Source: Gammaproteobacteria bacterium (GTDB lineage Bacteria > Pseudomonadota > Gammaproteobacteria > Ga0077536). From it: a stretch of 64,000 nt of DNA. The stretch covers positions 333,322 through 397,321 of the forward strand of contig JAJFJQ010000062.1 in the NCBI GenBank assembly GCA_021773835.1, written 5' to 3'. Positions within the stretch are counted from its first letter, which is position 1, and each line of letters begins with the position of its first letter. The notes beneath the pieces were generated by a model. The model was not told the origin of the DNA, ran no database searches, and was given only the letters and a program-made list of their open reading frames with translations. A program made the translations under genes and the position numbers. Shown piece after piece: positions 19,668 through 28,064 of this stretch.

Positions 19668-19697
19668 GCTGCGTGCGATCCAGGTTCGTAACGCAGC
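19668..19697. terminator. Possible bidirectional terminator hairpin between convergent genes
   Basis: GCTGCGT (19668-19674) pairs with ACGCAGC (19691-19697), with four further inner pairs and one bulge. It lies in the 58-base gap between two convergent genes. There is no T-tract, so intrinsic termination is not assured. Confidence 0.35.
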
Positions 19698-19716
19698 AAC
19701 TGCCGCTTTGACGCCT

Positions 19717-20967
19717 TCAGTTCGCCAATAATCGCCCCGCGCGGTAGTAGTGCCAAGCGGACCAGAGTCCGATGAAGCCGGCTAAGAACAGACTCCAGCG
19801 CAACGAATCGTCGCCGAATCGAGGTTGCAGGAAGTCGCTCATCGAGCCGATGACCCACGGACCGACGCCGAGGCCAATTGTATTGGTAATGAACAACAAC
19901 ACGGCAATCGATACCGCCCGCATGCGAAGTTCAACGATGCCCTGGATCTGCGCAACAGTTGGGCCGATCCAGGCATTGACCACCATCATCGGCACGCTGA
20001 ATGCCGCCATCGCCAAGTACGGGTTCGATACCAGGTAGGTGAGCGCGCTGAACGGCACTGCGATCAATAAACCGGTTGCCGTCGTCCATAAATACCACGA
20101 TCTATTTCGCAACCCCAGTTTGTCGGCCAGCATCCCGCCAAGCAACATGCCGGAACCGCCGGCGATTCCCATTATTAGGCCCAGCCATAATCCAATTTCG
20201 CTGGTAGTCATGGCGTGGCTGCGGATCAAAAACGAAGGAAACCATCCCATCAATCCGTAACCCATAAATGCGGCCAGCGCACCACCGGCCGCGCAATGGC
20301 GAAAGACCGGTTTGGAGAGTAAAAATTTCAAGGTGTAGCCGAAGCTAGGCTTGCTGTCGTCCATCTGGCGACTCTCGGACTGCCCGCGCGGCGGCTCGTC
20401 GATCGTAAAACGGACTACGAGACTCAACGCCACACCAGGCAAGCCAACGACCAAGAACGCCATCCGCCAGCCGAATTCCTGGTTAACCCAACCGCCGAGG
20501 AAGAGGCCGAACATCAGGCCAAGTGGGACACCGAGCGAGTAGATAGCGTAGGCGGTTGAGCGTTCGCCCGGTGGATAGTGATCGCTCAACAGCGAGAACG
20601 CCGGCGGTGTGCACCCAGCTTCTCCCATGCCGACCCCAACGCGCGCGGCCGCCAACTGCCAAAAATTTTGTGCGATCCCGCAACAGGCTGTCATAAGACT
20701 CCAAAACGCCAATGCTAGGCTGATTAGATTTCTCCGATTTCCGCGGTCGGCCCATAGAGCAATTGGGATCCCCATTACGACGTAAAATAAGGCAAACGCG
20801 AAGCCGGTTAGCAGGCCCAGCATTTGATCAGAGACGCCAAGATCCTGCTTGATCGACTCAAGCAGGATCGACAGGATCTGGCGGTCGATGAAGTTGACCG
20901 TATAGACCAGCATGAGGATCCCAAGAACATATCGGCGTGCAATGCTGGATTCCGGCATAGTGTTCAT
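19717..20967 (-). CDS. MFS transporter, spinster-like
   Basis: 416-residue major facilitator carrier with twelve predicted membrane segments. The first helix VNFIDRQILSILLESI and the loop motif WADRGNRRNLI between helices 2 and 3 are typical of the spinster-like/MFS_1 group. GVGMGEAGCTPPAFSLLSDHYPPGERSTAYA is a well-conserved segment of this subgroup, with an acidic residue inside a helix. Neighbours give no substrate. It is convergent with the CaiB gene and divergent from the efflux operon at 21273. Confidence 0.88.
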   Translation of the reverse strand: MNTMPESSIARRYVLGILMLVYTVNFIDRQILSILLESIKQDLGVSDQMLGLLTGFAFALFYVVMGIPIALWADRGNRRNLISLALAFWSLMTACCGIAQNFWQLAAARVGVGMGEAGCTPPAFSLLSDHYPPGERSTAYAIYSLGVPLGLMFGLFLGGWVNQEFGWRMAFLVVGLPGVALSLVVRFTIDEPPRGQSESRQMDDSKPSFGYTLKFLLSKPVFRHCAAGGALAAFMGYGLMGWFPSFLIRSHAMTTSEIGLWLGLIMGIAGGSGMLLGGMLADKLGLRNRSWYLWTTATGLLIAVPFSALTYLVSNPYLAMAAFSVPMMVVNAWIGPTVAQIQGIVELRMRAVSIAVLLFITNTIGLGVGPWVIGSMSDFLQPRFGDDSLRWSLFLAGFIGLWSAWHYYRAGRLLAN

Positions 20968-21272
20968 AGAGTATTGCAGTCGCTTGACTCGCGGCTTTGT
21001 CTACTGCGTGGGTAGGTGAACAATTTTAGCCGCGGCCATGAACTCCCGTATAGCAATGGTCTATCTCGCGATCCCACCCGCCGAGAGCGGATCATGAAAC
21101 TAGAATCATGGCGTGCGCCATTGTATTGCTCAATAACGCCGGATCTAGATTGATTTTGAGTATGCTCTCGCGCGATGTTCTTACGGTCATTGCCTATAGC
21201 ACTCCAATTGTCCGTATGAAATCATGTGGGTGAGGTGCCGCCGGCCAACGCTAGACGAATTCTCCGATCAAA
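20968..21272. promoter_or_regulatory. Divergent intergenic region between MFS carrier and efflux operon
   Basis: 305 bases without a plausible gene. It should hold promoters for both sides. A perfect dyad ATGGCG-TG-CGCCAT lies at 21108-21121 and could be an operator. No consensus promoter stands out. Confidence 0.35.
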
Positions 21273-22415
21273 ATGAAAAAGCTCGTCATCATTTTTGTAT
21301 TAGCCGGCATGGCCGCAGCTGCAATCTGGTATTACACCCGGCCCGAACCGATTGCCGTGCGCTTGCACACGATCGAACGCGGTACGGTACGCTCAACGGT
21401 GTCGAATACGCGGGTCGGTACTGTGGAAGCGTGTGAGCGTGCGCAGATGTCACCGGCCGCGCCGGGACAAGTCGCGGCGCTGAATGTTAGCGAAGGCGAT
21501 CGCGTGCCGGCCGGACATGTATTGCTTGAGATATGGAACGACGATCGCAAGGCTGACCTTCGCTTGGCCGAGGCCGAGGCTACCGCCGCCCATTCGCGCG
21601 CGGCAGATGTGTGTGCGACGGCTGCTGGTGCCAAGCGCGAGGCGGATCGATTGCAAAAACTGCGCGCGCGCAAGCTTGTTTCTGAAGAAGCGCTCGATAC
21701 CGCGGTTACGGAATCTGATTCGCGGCGCGCGGCCTGTGAAGCGGGTATTGCCGCAACACGGGTCAGCGCAGCAAGCATTGAAGTTGCACGCGAGGCGTTG
21801 GAGCGCACGTTCTTGCGTGCACCCTTCGACGGTGTGATTGCCGAGATCGACGTACGCCTCGGCGAGTATTTGACACCGTCACCGCCCGGTATCGCGACCC
21901 TGCCGGCGATCGACATTATTAATCCTGATTGTATTTACGTTACCGCGCCAATCGATGAGGTCGATGCGCCGGCGATAAATACTGGGATGTCTGCATGCGT
22001 GACACTAGATGCCTTTCGGGATCAACGCTGCGGTGCAGTTGTGCGACGTATTGCCCCCTATGTGCTTGAACTTGAGAAGCAGGCGCGAACGGTTGAAATC
22101 GAGGTTGAAATAGTAAACGCCGAAGACGCCCTCGGCCTACTGCCTGGATATAGTGCCGATATCGAGGTGTTGATAGAGGCCCGTGACCAGGTGCTACGGG
22201 TGCCGACTGAAGCAGTCTTCGATAGCAATAAACTCCTTGTTTACGACCCACTAAGCACGCAAGTAGCGGCGCGCGAGATTGAGATTGGGATCTCGAATTG
22301 GCAATTTACTGAGGTCGTTGCCGGGATCGAGGTCGGTGAAGTCGTGGTGTTATCGACCGGGCGGGCTGGGGTTGCCGATGGCGCAGTCGTTGTCGCGGAG
22401 GACGCCGGTGATTAG
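21273..22415 (+). CDS. Periplasmic adaptor of MacA/HlyD type
   Basis: 380-residue membrane-fusion protein. It has one N-terminal membrane segment (residues 3-21), a lipoyl/biotinyl-like half motif (APGQVAALNVSEGDRVPAGHVLLEI), an alpha-hairpin rich in Ala, Arg and Glu (about 95-165), the second half motif (APFDGVIAEIDVRLGEYLTP) and beta-barrel/MP domains. It links an inner-membrane pump to an outer-membrane channel. The ATPase and two permeases follow directly, giving a MacAB-like export module; no TolC-like gene is in the window. Unusually for an adaptor it has several cysteines. Confidence 0.9.
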   Translation: MKKLVIIFVLAGMAAAAIWYYTRPEPIAVRLHTIERGTVRSTVSNTRVGTVEACERAQMSPAAPGQVAALNVSEGDRVPAGHVLLEIWNDDRKADLRLAEAEATAAHSRAADVCATAAGAKREADRLQKLRARKLVSEEALDTAVTESDSRRAACEAGIAATRVSAASIEVAREALERTFLRAPFDGVIAEIDVRLGEYLTPSPPGIATLPAIDIINPDCIYVTAPIDEVDAPAINTGMSACVTLDAFRDQRCGAVVRRIAPYVLELEKQARTVEIEVEIVNAEDALGLLPGYSADIEVLIEARDQVLRVPTEAVFDSNKLLVYDPLSTQVAAREIEIGISNWQFTEVVAGIEVGEVVVLSTGRAGVADGAVVVAEDAGD

Positions 22416-22450
22416 ATGAGACTGCGTGTGAATAGATAACGGGTTGATCC

Positions 22451-23134
22451 ATGATCGATCTACGTAACATCACCAAAACCTTCGTTCTGGGCGAGCAACA
22501 GGTCAATGCAGTTATTGACGTTGACCTCACCATTGGGCGCGGCGAGTACGTGTCGATCATGGGTCCTTCCGGCTCTGGGAAGTCGACATTATTGAATCTC
22601 ATTGCATTGCTCGACAGGCCGAGTTCTGGCGAGTATCGGTTCGATGACCAGCTTGTCACCGATTTAAGCGACGATGAACTTGCCGGCGTGCGTCGCCATT
22701 CGATCGGATTTATTTTTCAGTCGTTCCACCTCGTGCCGCGTCTAACTGCAAGTCAAAATGTTGAATTACCGTTAACCTTGGCCGGCGTAGCTCCCGTTAG
22801 GAGGCGTGAACAAGTCGAACGGGCGCTCGACGCAACGAGCCTATCGGACCGTGCACAGCATCGTTCGCACGAGCTCTCTGGCGGACAACGGCAAAGGGTT
22901 GCCATTGCGCGCGCTATCGTTACCGAGCCAAAACTTATTCTCGCGGATGAGCCGACCGGGAATCTCGACACCGCGGCGGGAAGCCAGGTCGTAGCGCTGC
23001 TCGAAGAACTTCGGATTAAGCAGGGCGTAACTTTGATCGTTGTGACCCACGACCCGGATCTGGGACAGCGGGCTGAGCGACAGATACGGATCGTCGACGG
23101 TCGCATCGCCAAGGATGTTCATGCATCCGCTTGA
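22451..23134 (+). CDS. ABC transporter ATP-binding subunit, MacB/LolD type
   Basis: 227-residue nucleotide-binding subunit with Walker A GPSGSGKST (38-46), Q-loop FIFQSFHLVPRLTASQNVELP, signature LSGGQRQR and Walker B LILADEPTGNLD. This is the typical MacB/LolD layout for exporters that pump from the periplasm or outer leaflet. The gene overlaps the next permease by 20 bases (start at 23115) or 14 bases (start at 23121), indicating translational coupling. Confidence 0.94.
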   Translation: MIDLRNITKTFVLGEQQVNAVIDVDLTIGRGEYVSIMGPSGSGKSTLLNLIALLDRPSSGEYRFDDQLVTDLSDDELAGVRRHSIGFIFQSFHLVPRLTASQNVELPLTLAGVAPVRRREQVERALDATSLSDRAQHRSHELSGGQRQRVAIARAIVTEPKLILADEPTGNLDTAAGSQVVALLEELRIKQGVTLIVVTHDPDLGQRAERQIRIVDGRIAKDVHASA

Positions 23135-24329
23135 TGTTTTTAGATTCGCGATCGGATCGCTGCGTTCAAATTGGCGGCGCACCGGTTTAATCGCACTCGC
23201 CACGGCAATTGGCGTGAGTTCGGTGTTATTGCTAACCGCTCTTGGCGAGGGCGCGAACCGTTATGTTCGCGGACAGTTCGAATCGCTCGGCACTAATCTG
23301 CTGATCGTGTTGCCCGGGCGCAGTGAGACCGTTGGTGGGCCCCCGCCATTGTTGGGCGAGACACCTCGCGATTTAACCGTCGATGACGCGTACGCGTTAC
23401 TGCAACATCCGAGTCTGCAGCAGGTCGCCCCCGTTATGGTTGGAGCGGCGCCGGTCTCGACCCCCGCCGGACTCGAACGTGAAGTGACGATTCTGGGCTC
23501 GACCAGCGAGATGCTTGATATCCAGCGCCTGCAAATGGCCTACGGGCAGTTCTTACCGCCGGGCGATCCACAACGTGCGGCTTCGGTTTGCGTCCTCGGC
23601 TCTGAACTAGCCGTCCATCTGTTCGGTTCAAGTACTGCCGTTGGCCAGTGGGTGCGAGCAGGCGATCGTCGGTTCCGCGTGATCGGCGTGTTGGCGGATT
23701 CCGGTGTCACCGTTGGGATTGATTTTAACGACCTTGCAATAATTCCGGTGGCCTCTGCACAGGCCTTGTTTAATCGTGAATCGCTCTTTCGGATCTTGGT
23801 TGAGGCGGCGACGGAACAAGATCTCGACGCTGGTGAGAAGGCCATCCATCGTTTGATCGCCGAGCGCCATGAGGGTGAGGACGACGTTACCGTGATTGCC
23901 CAGGACAGCGTGGTAAAAACATTGGGACGGGTACTGACGACTTTGACCTATGGCGTTGGCGGAATTTCAGCCATCAGCTTGATAGTCGCTGGTGTGCTGA
24001 TCATGAATGTAATGCTCGTGTCGGTTACCCAGCGGCGGGCGGAGATCGGTTTGCTAAAGGCACTCGGGGCGCGACTCGCAGACGTGCGCCGAATGTTCAT
24101 GGTCGAGGCGTTGCTATTGGCAACGCTGGGGGCGGTCGTTGGGCTGGTGGTCGGTCTCGCGGCGACGCAGGTCGTGGCCGAGTTATATCCGAAGTTTCCA
24201 GTGGCCGTACCGCTATGGTCCATCGTAGTAGCGCTGTCGGTTGCCATGTCGACCGGCCTAATTTTCGGCGTTATACCGGCGCGACGCGCAGCGGCGTTGG
24301 ATCCAATAGAGGCCTTGTCGAAACGCTGA
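23115..24329 (+). CDS. ABC transporter permease with MacB/FtsX fold (first of two)
   Basis: 404 residues: an N-terminal membrane helix (RTGLIALATAIGVSSVLLLTALGEGA), a large periplasmic domain, then three C-terminal helices with the FtsX-type coupling loop (TQRRAEIGLLKALGARLADVRRMFMVEALLLATLG). It overlaps the ATPase gene, and its stop codon shares bases with the next start in TGATG. An ATG six bases in (23121) may be the true start. Two non-identical permeases in one operon suggest a heterodimeric pump. Confidence 0.9.
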   Translation: MFMHPLDVFRFAIGSLRSNWRRTGLIALATAIGVSSVLLLTALGEGANRYVRGQFESLGTNLLIVLPGRSETVGGPPPLLGETPRDLTVDDAYALLQHPSLQQVAPVMVGAAPVSTPAGLEREVTILGSTSEMLDIQRLQMAYGQFLPPGDPQRAASVCVLGSELAVHLFGSSTAVGQWVRAGDRRFRVIGVLADSGVTVGIDFNDLAIIPVASAQALFNRESLFRILVEAATEQDLDAGEKAIHRLIAERHEGEDDVTVIAQDSVVKTLGRVLTTLTYGVGGISAISLIVAGVLIMNVMLVSVTQRRAEIGLLKALGARLADVRRMFMVEALLLATLGAVVGLVVGLAATQVVAELYPKFPVAVPLWSIVVALSVAMSTGLIFGVIPARRAAALDPIEALSKR

Positions 24330-25528
24330 TGCTGGTATCTGACGTACTGCGCTTCGCCGGCGGTTCGATCCTCGGTCATCGACTGCGCTCCGGTTTGACG
24401 ATCCTCGGTATTGCCGTTGGCATTGGCGCGGTTGTCGTGTTGACTGCGGTTGGCGAAGGGGTGCGTCAGTTTATCTTGGGTGAATTTACCCAGTTCGGTA
24501 CGAATATCATCGCGGTAACGCCCGGCAAGACTTCAACATTTGGCGTGTCGGGGGCAGCAATTTCAAGTGTCCGGCCGCTGACTACCGACGATGCCGTGGC
24601 GCTATCGCGCCTGAGCGCCGTGTCCGCTGTAGTGCCGATGATCCAAGGCAACGCTCGGGTTGAGTTTCAGCAGCGCAATCGACGCACCACGATCATCGGT
24701 GTGAGTGCCGACATGCCGGCGGCATGGCGAATGCAGGTCGCCGTCGGTCAGTTTTTGCCACCCGATCCGTTTGACAGCGCGCGCGCGTTTGTGGTCTTGG
24801 GATCGAAAATGCGAGATGAGTTGTTTGGGGTTCGCAACCCCTTAGGGGCGCGGGTCCGAGTGGGTACCGATCGATTTCGTGTGATTGGGGTGATGGAATC
24901 GAAAGGACAGATGCTCGGATTCGATCTCGATGACACGGTATTCATTCCAATCGGCAAAGCAATGGCGCTGTTTAATCGTGATGGACTGATGGAAATTGAT
25001 GTCACGTATCGTGAGGATGACAGTGCCGATGCGGTCGCACGAACGCTGAAGGAGTTGCTGTTGACACGTCATGGGCAGGAAGATTTCACCATTAAAACTC
25101 AAGAACAGATGCTGTCGGTACTGGATTCGATTTTGCGTCTGCTGACCGCCGGGGTTGCGGCAATTGGCGCCATCTCGCTGCTTGTCGGTGCCGTTGGCAT
25201 ATCGACCATCATGACGATCGCGGTTGCCGAGCGAACGGCGGAGGTTGGTCTGTTTCGCGCGATTGGGGCACGTCGTTCGGAAATCCGCAATCTGTTCTTA
25301 GTCGAGGCCGCGATCTTGGGTGCGTGCGGCGGTATCATCGGGATCGTCGCTGCCGTCGCCCTCGTTCGTTTAGTGCAACTTGGCGTACCCGGATTTCCGC
25401 TGGAGTTGGTGTGGCGCTATGTGCTGGCGGCGTTTTTGGTCGCAACCTTGATCGGGGTCATTTCCGGACTGATGCCGGCGCGTCGCGCGGCGCATATGGA
25501 TCCGGTTGAAGCCTTGCGCGCCGAATAG
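24329..25528 (+). CDS. ABC transporter permease with MacB/FtsX fold (second of two)
   Basis: 399 residues beginning MLVSDVLRFAGGSILGHRLR, parallel to the upstream permease (one N-terminal helix, periplasmic MacB-like domain, three C-terminal helices with VAERTAEVGLFRAIGARRSEIRNLFLVEA). The start at 24329 overlaps the previous stop in TGATG; longer readings begin inside the previous gene and are unlikely. The two permeases look like an old duplication. The pump probably exports an amphiphile, peptide or antibiotic; the substrate is unknown. Confidence 0.9.
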   Translation: MLVSDVLRFAGGSILGHRLRSGLTILGIAVGIGAVVVLTAVGEGVRQFILGEFTQFGTNIIAVTPGKTSTFGVSGAAISSVRPLTTDDAVALSRLSAVSAVVPMIQGNARVEFQQRNRRTTIIGVSADMPAAWRMQVAVGQFLPPDPFDSARAFVVLGSKMRDELFGVRNPLGARVRVGTDRFRVIGVMESKGQMLGFDLDDTVFIPIGKAMALFNRDGLMEIDVTYREDDSADAVARTLKELLLTRHGQEDFTIKTQEQMLSVLDSILRLLTAGVAAIGAISLLVGAVGISTIMTIAVAERTAEVGLFRAIGARRSEIRNLFLVEAAILGACGGIIGIVAAVALVRLVQLGVPGFPLELVWRYVLAAFLVATLIGVISGLMPARRAAHMDPVEALRAE

Positions 25529-25565
25529 CGCAATGGCGCGCCGTACGAAACTTGAATCCGGTGGC

Positions 25566-26747
25566 TTACAACGCGGCGAGTGTGGTTGGATCTAGCCCGA
25601 GTTCATCGCGCAACACCGCCTGGTTATGTTCGCCGATGTTTGCGACATGTGGCCGGACGGCGGCATGCGTACGCGAGAACAAAAATGGCGTGTTTGGCAC
25701 TTTTAAGGAACCGCCGTTGTCATTGACTTCGGTGATCATTTTTCGATGCTGGAGCTGTGGATCGTCCAAGGTTGCAGCGATGTCACGATAGCTGCTGACT
25801 GGGATCTTGCGCTCGCTGAGTCGTTCGAGCACGTCAGCGGTTGTTTTTGTGCGCGTCCAATCGGCCGCGATTGCTTGTAACTCGGCATAATTGTGCAGTC
25901 GCGACACTGTAGCCGCGAATCGTGGGTCGGTCTTTAGCTCAGGCCGTCCCATGAGATCCACCAGGTCTTCGAAATGCCGTGGACTGATCACCATCATAAA
26001 AATGTAGCCGTCGGTGGTTTCAAGCGGGCCATACAAACGGTCGTGTTCTTGGGGATCAAGCGCCAATTGGAAATCTTTTTGCATCGTACCGAGTAGGGCA
26101 TCGAACATTGCAATGTCGATGTATTGTCCTATCCCGGTTTTCTCCCGGTAATACAAGGCAGAATTGATCGCACCAAACGCCTGCAAGGCGGCGACGTTAT
26201 CGGCAACCGGTAGCCCCATGTTGAGTGGTTTATCGATGCCAGGTTGGTATTTCAAGGTCACCGCATCGTAACCGCTCCACGCTTGAACGACGGGAGCGAA
26301 GGCCGGTCGCTGAGCGTCGGGACCGGTCTGCCCAAAGCCCGATATCGAACACATCACAAGACGGTCGTTGAGTGCACTTAATACCGGATAATCAATGCCC
26401 AGCCGTTGCATGACACCGGGACTGAAATTCTCGATCACGACATCTGCAGTACTAGCCAGTCGTTTGACGACGTCGATAGCATTAGGATCCTTGAGGTCGA
26501 GGCTGATACAACGCTTGCCGGCGTTGAGGTGGCTAAAAAGTTTGCTTGCGCCATCGCGGTGCGGTGGCACGGCGCGCAGCAATTCACCTTGCGGGGGTTC
26601 GACCTTGAGGACCTCTGCGCCAAGGTCGGCCATCATTCGAGTGCAATAAGGGCCGGAAATAACGCAGGTAAAATCCAGTACGACTACACCGTCGAGCACG
26701 CGCGGGCCGTCGGCTTGACGGTTATCTTCCAGATTCATTGCATTCAC
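25566..26747 (-). CDS. CaiB/BaiF family CoA-transferase next to hydratase pair
   Basis: 393 residues with the family start LDFTCVISGPYCTRMMADLGAEVLKVEPPQGE. An aspartate in NMGLPVADNVAALQAFG is in the expected catalytic place. It is divergent from two small hot-dog hydratase genes 64 bases away, a pairing seen in pathways that activate and hydrate unsaturated dicarboxylic or acyl-CoA acids. An internal ATG at 26738, eight bases after GAGTGA, is a good alternative start. It is not a close copy of the other CaiB gene at 18474. Confidence 0.9.
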   Translation of the reverse strand: MNAMNLEDNRQADGPRVLDGVVVLDFTCVISGPYCTRMMADLGAEVLKVEPPQGELLRAVPPHRDGASKLFSHLNAGKRCISLDLKDPNAIDVVKRLASTADVVIENFSPGVMQRLGIDYPVLSALNDRLVMCSISGFGQTGPDAQRPAFAPVVQAWSGYDAVTLKYQPGIDKPLNMGLPVADNVAALQAFGAINSALYYREKTGIGQYIDIAMFDALLGTMQKDFQLALDPQEHDRLYGPLETTDGYIFMMVISPRHFEDLVDLMGRPELKTDPRFAATVSRLHNYAELQAIAADWTRTKTTADVLERLSERKIPVSSYRDIAATLDDPQLQHRKMITEVNDNGGSLKVPNTPFLFSRTHAAVRPHVANIGEHNQAVLRDELGLDPTTLAAL

Positions 26748-26810
26748 TCAAAAATTGGATCGCTAATGTTACGATGTCTTACCCGAGGGCGAAACATAGG
26801 ATAACGGTCA

Positions 26811-27254
26811 ATGATCGATCGGAAGTTTATCGGCTACAGATCGCCGTCATTTGATGCAGAGGTCGAGAAAGGCCGGTTACGTCTGTTTGCGAAAGCGATC
26901 GGCGAGCCCGATCCGATCTATTCAGACGAGCGCGCCGCCCAAGCCGCAGGCTACCGGTCGATCCCAGTGCCGCCGACATTCCTATTTTGTCTTGAGATGG
27001 AGCAACCCGATCCCTACCGTTGGTTTCGCGATATTGGCATCCCCCTACCGTACGCGCTCCATGGGGGACAGTCGTTTCGCTATCAAGCGACCGCCTGTGC
27101 CGGAGATGTTTTGACCTTCGATGCGGAAGTTGTCGATATCTACGATAAGAAAAACGGCGCTTTAGAGTTCGTGGTGCAAGAGGTGTACATTCGCGATCAA
27201 CGTACCTCGCCCATCGCAGGCTTCACCCGCACGATCGTGGTCCGAAATGACTGA
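26811..27254 (+). CDS. FAS1-like dehydratase/hydratase subunit (N-terminal MaoC-type hot-dog)
   Basis: 147-residue single hot-dog protein. FIGYRSPSFDAEVEKGRLRLFAKAIGEPDPIYSDERAAQAAGYRSIPVPPTFLF-type segments match the N-terminal, non-catalytic half of (R)-specific hydratases such as HadA or ChsH. The next gene, nine bases on, supplies the catalytic half, so the two probably form a heterodimer acting on enoyl-CoA or enoyl-ACP. With the divergent CaiB gene it may make an acid-activation and hydration unit. Confidence 0.85.
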   Translation: MIDRKFIGYRSPSFDAEVEKGRLRLFAKAIGEPDPIYSDERAAQAAGYRSIPVPPTFLFCLEMEQPDPYRWFRDIGIPLPYALHGGQSFRYQATACAGDVLTFDAEVVDIYDKKNGALEFVVQEVYIRDQRTSPIAGFTRTIVVRND

Positions 27255-27263
27255 GGGGGAATA

Positions 27264-27683
27264 ATGGTCGAGCCGATTTACGCTGAAGTCAATGTCGACG
27301 ATGAGCTGCAGCCCTTAACGATGCCGCCGGTGTCGCGCCAAACCTTGGCGATATACTGTGGTGCATCCGGCGACCATAACCCCATCCATGTGGACTTTGA
27401 TTTTGCGCGCGAATCGGGATTAGACGATGTGATAGCACACGGCATGCTGGTGATGGCCTATATGGGACGGCTATTGACGGGTTGGGTACGCCAAGATGCG
27501 ATCCGATCTTTCGACACGCGTTTCCAAGCCATGACCCAGGTTGGCGATGCGATCACGGTCCATGGGCGGGTGGTTGAAAAGTTTAGCGACGACAATACGA
27601 ATTGCGTGCGGATAGACTTGGCGGCAATCGATCAGCACAACGAGGTGAAGGCCATCGGGTCGGCCGTCGTGAGCTTGAATTAG
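27264..27683 (+). CDS. MaoC-type (R)-enoyl hydratase, catalytic subunit
   Basis: 139 residues with the catalytic hydratase motif: Asp37 and His42 in SGDHNPIHVD, and the downstream HGMLVMAYMGRLL helix. GGGGGA-like purines (AGGGGGA) lie ahead of the ATG. It is the active partner of the preceding hot-dog protein. A mesaconyl-CoA or similar hydratase role would fit the neighbouring CaiB gene, but a fatty-acyl role is equally possible. Confidence 0.9.
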   Translation: MVEPIYAEVNVDDELQPLTMPPVSRQTLAIYCGASGDHNPIHVDFDFARESGLDDVIAHGMLVMAYMGRLLTGWVRQDAIRSFDTRFQAMTQVGDAITVHGRVVEKFSDDNTNCVRIDLAAIDQHNEVKAIGSAVVSLN

Positions 27684-27692
27684 CAAACCGGT

Positions 27693-28037
27693 ATGGTATT
27701 TATTCGGAAATTTGGGAATCTGGTGGTGAGCGGATGCCTGACCTCGAGCTTGGTGTTGGCAATGGCCATCGTGGTTTCCACGAATGCCGAGGTGATTCAC
27801 ATTCCGGTTGGGCAGCAGGCGCCGGAAAAGCAGGATCTGCCGCGTCCAGTGCGCGGCATGAGCGCCGATCAGGTGATAGAGCAGTTTGGTTTGCCGAACA
27901 GCAAATCAGATCCGGTGGGTGAGCCACCGATATCGATCTGGCGTTATCCCGATTACAACGTCTATTTCGAATCAGGCACTGTGATACATAGCGCGCTGAC
28001 GCACACACCGAAGGTCGATGTAGGCAAGCTCGAGTAG
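27693..28037 (+). CDS. Small exported protein of unknown function
   Basis: 114 residues with a signal peptide (basic RK, hydrophobic LVLAMAIVV, cleavage near STNA) and a short mature domain: GMSADQVIEQFGLPNSKSDPVGEPPISIWRY followed by a beta-rich end. The pattern GM(S)xxQVxxxFGxP with a later W-R-Y resembles the BamE/SmpA-like fold found in small periplasmic proteins. It starts nine bases after the hydratase gene, so may be cotranscribed. No specific role can be given. Confidence 0.75.
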   Translation: MVFIRKFGNLVVSGCLTSSLVLAMAIVVSTNAEVIHIPVGQQAPEKQDLPRPVRGMSADQVIEQFGLPNSKSDPVGEPPISIWRYPDYNVYFESGTVIHSALTHTPKVDVGKLE

Positions 28038-28040
28038 CCG

Positions 28041-28054
28041 CCCCATCAGTGGGG
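28041..28054. terminator. Weak hairpin CCCCA-TCAG-TGGGG between convergent genes
   Basis: A 5-base-pair stem with a 4-base loop fills the 27-base gap between convergent genes. There is no T-run, so it is only a candidate terminator. Confidence 0.3.
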
Positions 28055-28064
28055 TGAGGTAATG

